Below, one piece after another: positions 61,208-64,000 of a DNA stretch of 64,000 nucleotides. Every line of letters starts with the position of its first letter. Position 1 is the stretch's first letter. Source of the stretch: Lachnospiraceae bacterium (GTDB lineage Bacteria > Bacillota > Clostridia > Lachnospirales > Lachnospiraceae). The notes beneath the pieces were generated by a model. It was not told where the DNA came from. It was given only the letters and a program-made list of their open reading frames with translations, and made no database searches. The stretch spans positions 1 to 64,000 of the forward strand of contig JAGBBV010000037.1 of the NCBI GenBank assembly GCA_017938315.1. Reading direction: 5' to 3'. Position numbers and translations under genes: made by a program.

Positions 61208-62440
61208 ATGAAAACTAATGAAAGTAACATGAAACAGGAAGTAAACAGGCAGATGCGCATTATTTTGAAAGGTGCAGAAAACCTAATCGGCGAAGAAGAT
61301 CTTAGGTGCAAACTAGAGCGTTCCCTATCTACCGGAAAGCCCTTAAACGTAAAGTTCGGAATGGACCCCAGCGCTCCTGACATCCACTTAGGCCACGCTG
61401 TGCCTCTTCGAAAACTGAAACAATTACAGGACTTAGGGCATCAAGTCATCATTATTATCGGTGATTTTACCGCCAGAATCGGAGATCCCACCGGTAAATC
61501 CAAAGGCAGAAAAGCACTCAGCAGCGAAGAAGTACTAACCAATGCACTTACCTACCAGGAACAAATTTTTCACATTCTTGACAGGGAGAAAACACAGGTC
61601 CGTTACAATGGGGAATGGCTGGAACTACTCGCCATGGAAGATATCTTGAAATTAGCATCTACCATTACCGTAGCCCGTATGTTAGAACGGGACGACTTCC
61701 AAAACCGTTTTATCAATCAGGTGCCTATCGGACTCCATGAATTCTTTTACCCGCTGATGCAGGCATACGATTCTGTGGAAATTTCGGCTGACCTTGAACT
61801 GGGCGGCACAGATCAGACTTTCAACATCCTAATGGGACGCTCTTTGCAAAAGGACTACGGATTAGAACCTCAGGCCGCTCTCTTCATGCCTATCCTGGAA
61901 GGCCTTGACGGCATCGAAAAGATGAGCAAGAGCCTTGGCAACTACATTGGTGTAAAAGAAGATGCCAACGTCATGTTTAAAAAGGTGATGGAAGTGCCTG
62001 ACAACCTGATTATCCGCTACTTTGAACTGGCTACTGACATTCTTCCCGATGAACTTGATGCCATAAAAGAAAAACTGGCAGAGGGATGCAACCCCAGAGA
62101 TATAAAACTACTATTAGCCCAAACCATTACCGGTTTGTATCACTCAGAAGAAGAAACTGCGCTTGCTGAAAAATTTTTCAAACAGGCCTTCACCAACAAG
62201 GGGATACCGGAAGACGTTCCTATACTACCTGTACCTATGGAAGCAAAAATCTTGCAGGATATCATCCCGACACTTATTCAAAAAGAAATCCTCAAAAGCG
62301 GTAGTGAATTCAGACGTCTGGTTGCACAAGGCGGTGTGTCGCTCAACCAAGCAAAAATTTCTTCTTTGGATGCTCCGATTCATACCGGCGATGTTCTCAA
62401 AATAGGAAAGAAAACCTTCTTGAAAATAGAGCTGTTATAA
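61208..62440 (+). CDS. tyrS: Tyrosyl-tRNA synthetase
   Basis: Class I synthetase that charges tRNA-Tyr. The 410-residue protein has HLGH (residues 60-63) and KMSKS (238-242), the tyrosine-site block ELGGTDQTFN, and a C-terminal S4 domain (about 345-410). The start ATG 61208 has AGGAGG eight bases upstream; the frame extending back to 61127 would begin inside the T-box terminator and is rejected. Regulated by the Tyr T-box in its leader, which matches its own substrate. Confidence 0.97.
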   Translation: MKTNESNMKQEVNRQMRIILKGAENLIGEEDLRCKLERSLSTGKPLNVKFGMDPSAPDIHLGHAVPLRKLKQLQDLGHQVIIIIGDFTARIGDPTGKSKGRKALSSEEVLTNALTYQEQIFHILDREKTQVRYNGEWLELLAMEDILKLASTITVARMLERDDFQNRFINQVPIGLHEFFYPLMQAYDSVEISADLELGGTDQTFNILMGRSLQKDYGLEPQAALFMPILEGLDGIEKMSKSLGNYIGVKEDANVMFKKVMEVPDNLIIRYFELATDILPDELDAIKEKLAEGCNPRDIKLLLAQTITGLYHSEEETALAEKFFKQAFTNKGIPEDVPILPVPMEAKILQDIIPTLIQKEILKSGSEFRRLVAQGGVSLNQAKISSLDAPIHTGDVLKIGKKTFLKIELL

Positions 62441-62448
62441 CGCAAAAG

Positions 62449-62468
62449 GGGCAGACGTACGTCTGCCC
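62449..62468. terminator. Bidirectional terminator after tyrS
   Basis: A 20-bp perfect palindrome of GGGCAGAC and GTCTGCCC around GTAC. TAATTTTAA on the plus side and CCTTTTGCG on the minus side serve tyrS and the convergent VanW gene. Confidence 0.85.
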
Positions 62469-62487
62469 TAATTTTAACAGTATTCTG

Positions 62488-63312
62488 TTACACTTCTTCT
62501 TTCTTTAGCAAATGTTCTGCTTTATACATTACCTGTGCATGATTTATCTGAAGCAGTTCCTTTTCCAATAAATTGCCACTCTTTTTATCAAACTTACTAC
62601 GGTAAATTTTCCCCTCGCGATAAATAATATCTGTTTCTTTTATAAACCGTTCTTCTTCACACTGAATGTGCCAGCTGTTTGGAAGTTCCCTTTCGCATCT
62701 GAGCTCGCCGCACAAATACTCATCCGTCACCCATGTAAATATCTGAAACGTCTGTCCTGTATTATTTTTCACCCGGTAATCTAAATAATTGTACATAATG
62801 GAAGTGCCTGTTCCAAATGGTACTTGTCTTCCAAAATCCGGAAACAAATCATATCTGTCGTGATGATGACGTTCTGTCACTGTAAGCGGCGAATGCAAAA
62901 CCATCCAATGTAGCAAATTGGTAAACTGGCACATGCCGCCACCGATTCCTTTTTGGGTCTTTCCACAACTGATAGTCAGCCCCGGCAGATAACCCTTCTT
63001 CGCATTCGTCTTACCTACCAGCTTCCAGAAAGAAAAAGTTTCTCCCGGTCTGATGAGCACTCCCGTTACCTTTGGTGCTGCCAAAGACAAATTCTTTGCC
63101 TTATTTTCCTGCAATTGCAAATCCACATTGCCCAATTTTCTCCGTATCAAAGACTTATGCTCATACACCAAAACCGGCAACTTATCCGCTTGTTTGTCTT
63201 CTGCAAATTTTTCTTTCGAAAATAAGTCTTTCACATGTCTATGTATACGGCATTTTATCACAGAAATATCATAACAAATGGGATGTAACTCACAAAATAA
63301 TTTTCTCGCCAC
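62488..63312 (-). CDS. VanW family protein
   Basis: The 274-residue protein has the VanW block: GVLIRPGETFSFWKLVGKTNAKKGYLPGL region (about 84-112) and GGGMCQFTNLLHWMVLHSPL (about 122-142). VanW occurs with vancomycin-resistance clusters and widely elsewhere; its function is unknown. No signal peptide or transmembrane segment is seen, and no resistance genes (vanA/H/X) are nearby, so it is not evidence for resistance. Confidence 0.9.
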   Translation of the reverse strand: MARKLFCELHPICYDISVIKCRIHRHVKDLFSKEKFAEDKQADKLPVLVYEHKSLIRRKLGNVDLQLQENKAKNLSLAAPKVTGVLIRPGETFSFWKLVGKTNAKKGYLPGLTISCGKTQKGIGGGMCQFTNLLHWMVLHSPLTVTERHHHDRYDLFPDFGRQVPFGTGTSIMYNYLDYRVKNNTGQTFQIFTWVTDEYLCGELRCERELPNSWHIQCEEERFIKETDIIYREGKIYRSKFDKKSGNLLEKELLQINHAQVMYKAEHLLKKEEV

Positions 63313-63321
63313 CTTTTTCTC

Positions 63322-63825
63322 CTACAGTTCAAATACCTGCTTAATACTGTCATAATGAAGGAAAATCCCCTGCTTTGCCAGTTCTTTAATTTCCTCTGCT
63401 GTTGCCAGTTTAAAGCCTGCTGCCTCTTCTTTCTGAATCTTTACATCGCTCTCATCAAAATCCATCACAAAGCGATAAATATCCACAAAATAGTTATCTC
63501 CTTCACCGGGATTTTCTCTATGATAACTGAACAGATAACCTCCCTTAGCTCCGGACACGTCAAGGCCTGTTTCTTCTAAAACCTCACGTCTCACCGCATC
63601 GGCGGAATCCTCACCAGCCATAACACCACCACCGGAAACCTCCCACCATCCGGGTGCCCATGACTTTGTCATCACACGCTGGGTAATCAAAAATTTTCCG
63701 TCAGATCTTACAACCACTCCCAGCACCGTAAGATGGTATTCGCCCTCCTTAAGACACCAATCATTGCGTTTCATCGTACGGCCTGTACGCTGTTTGTTCC
63801 TATCATAAATATCCCAAAGTTCCAT
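63322..63825 (-). CDS. Nudix hydrolase
   Basis: The 167-residue protein has the full Nudix box: GGGVMAGEDSADAVRREVLEETGL region with the REVLEE core. N-terminal ELWDIYDRNKQRTGRTMKR resembles the isopentenyl-diphosphate isomerase-type Nudix group often annotated as YfcD. ATG 63825 follows GGAAGGA, preferred to ATG 63849. Substrate unknown. It lies 9 bp before the VanW gene in one operon. Confidence 0.92.
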   Translation of the reverse strand: MELWDIYDRNKQRTGRTMKRNDWCLKEGEYHLTVLGVVVRSDGKFLITQRVMTKSWAPGWWEVSGGGVMAGEDSADAVRREVLEETGLDVSGAKGGYLFSYHRENPGEGDNYFVDIYRFVMDFDESDVKIQKEEAAGFKLATAEEIKELAKQGIFLHYDSIKQVFEL

Positions 63826-63857
63826 TGTAAAGTTCTTCCTTCCAAGCATAAAATCTA

Positions 63858-64000
63858 TTATTCTATTGTGAATTCTTTCACACCATCTTCCAATTCACGG
63901 GCAATTCCATATAATCCATCTGTACGTTCGGCTACTGCATTCATAATCGAACTTACTTCTACAGCCAGCGCAGATGTTTCTTCCGTACTTGCAGCATTTT
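63858..64000 (-). CDS. Methyl-accepting chemotaxis protein, C-terminal fragment
   Basis: An open frame from the right edge ends at TAA (63860-63858). The last 46 residues include NAASTEETSALAVEVSSIMN, then NAVAERTDGL and end EFTIE. The ASTEETSA pattern is a hallmark of the signalling-domain tail of methyl-accepting chemotaxis proteins, with Glu residues suited to methylation or adaptation. The rest lies outside the window, so sensory input and domain order are unknown. Confidence 0.75.
   Translation of the reverse strand, partial: NAASTEETSALAVEVSSIMNAVAERTDGLYGIARELEDGVKEFTIE

Noticed and set aside
62488..63312. Vancomycin resistance cluster
   Set aside because: VanW-family proteins are widespread; no vanH/A/X or VanRS genes are near.

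Overview
The window reads as chromosome of an anaerobic, low-to-moderate GC Firmicute, most likely a Lachnospiraceae-type gut Clostridium. The support is: the 16S 5' end at the left edge, T-box leaders on tyrS and a trpB2 gene, a ptb-buk butyrate pair, uxaA/uxaB hexuronate genes, several carbohydrate-active enzymes with a CUT1 sugar ABC transporter, and many lipoproteins with typical Gram-positive lipoboxes. The genus cannot be fixed from this sequence alone. I see no insertion sequence, prophage or CRISPR array.

Layout. 1-560: 5' end of a leftward rRNA operon preceded by two tRNA-Ser genes with a near-consensus promoter. 658-7561: a lipoprotein, then a long leftward housekeeping run (YcxB-like protein, tsaE, tsaB, rimI, a zinc-ribbon protein, RNase Z, a membrane-anchored protein, tsaD, ispD) that gathers the t6A tRNA-modification genes. 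7677-11234: a MacAB-like exporter (ATPase, adaptor, permease) whose promoter carries a perfect 10+10 bp palindrome. 11357-12435: a RibU riboflavin transporter under an FMN riboswitch. 12498-17656: a PMT-family glycosyltransferase, a repeat-tailed secreted protein and a VWA lipoprotein whose ribosome binding site lies in a terminator-like hairpin. 17698-20290: an NrtA/SsuA-type ABC importer. 20386-28286: tex, a rightward trio (membrane protein, SprA-related metalloprotease, DUF975 protein), prfB with its programmed frameshift, and secA.

28463-35684: trpB2 with a Trp T-box, an MBL hydrolase, a HIT protein, a C_GCAxxG_C_C protein, folA, a threonine aldolase, a MATE transporter and a cytosolic Cu/Zn superoxide dismutase. 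35750-48422 is a plant-polysaccharide region: two glycosidases and a sugar ABC transporter leftward, a divergent AraC regulator, a GH28-like enzyme and a DUF624 protein rightward, then uxaA and uxaB under a promoter with a cre-like palindrome. 48427-51351: a MutS2-like protein without an Smr domain and a GNAT, preceded by an unusual leader with a strong promoter, a 12-codon ORF and three successive hairpins. 51453-57822: a GH13 enzyme, an iron-sulfur aldo/keto reductase, a GH43-CBM6 enzyme and ptb-buk. 57875-64000: trkH/trkA, tyrS with a Tyr T-box, a VanW protein, a Nudix hydrolase and the C-terminus of a chemotaxis receptor.

Taken together, the cell is a fermenter that imports oligosaccharides, degrades xylan- and pectin-type chains to pentoses and hexuronates, and makes butyrate through butyryl phosphate. 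The least explained parts are regulatory: the 51.0-51.35 kb leader, the hairpin over the VWA start, the exporter operator, and the spaced direct repeats at 15.8 kb.
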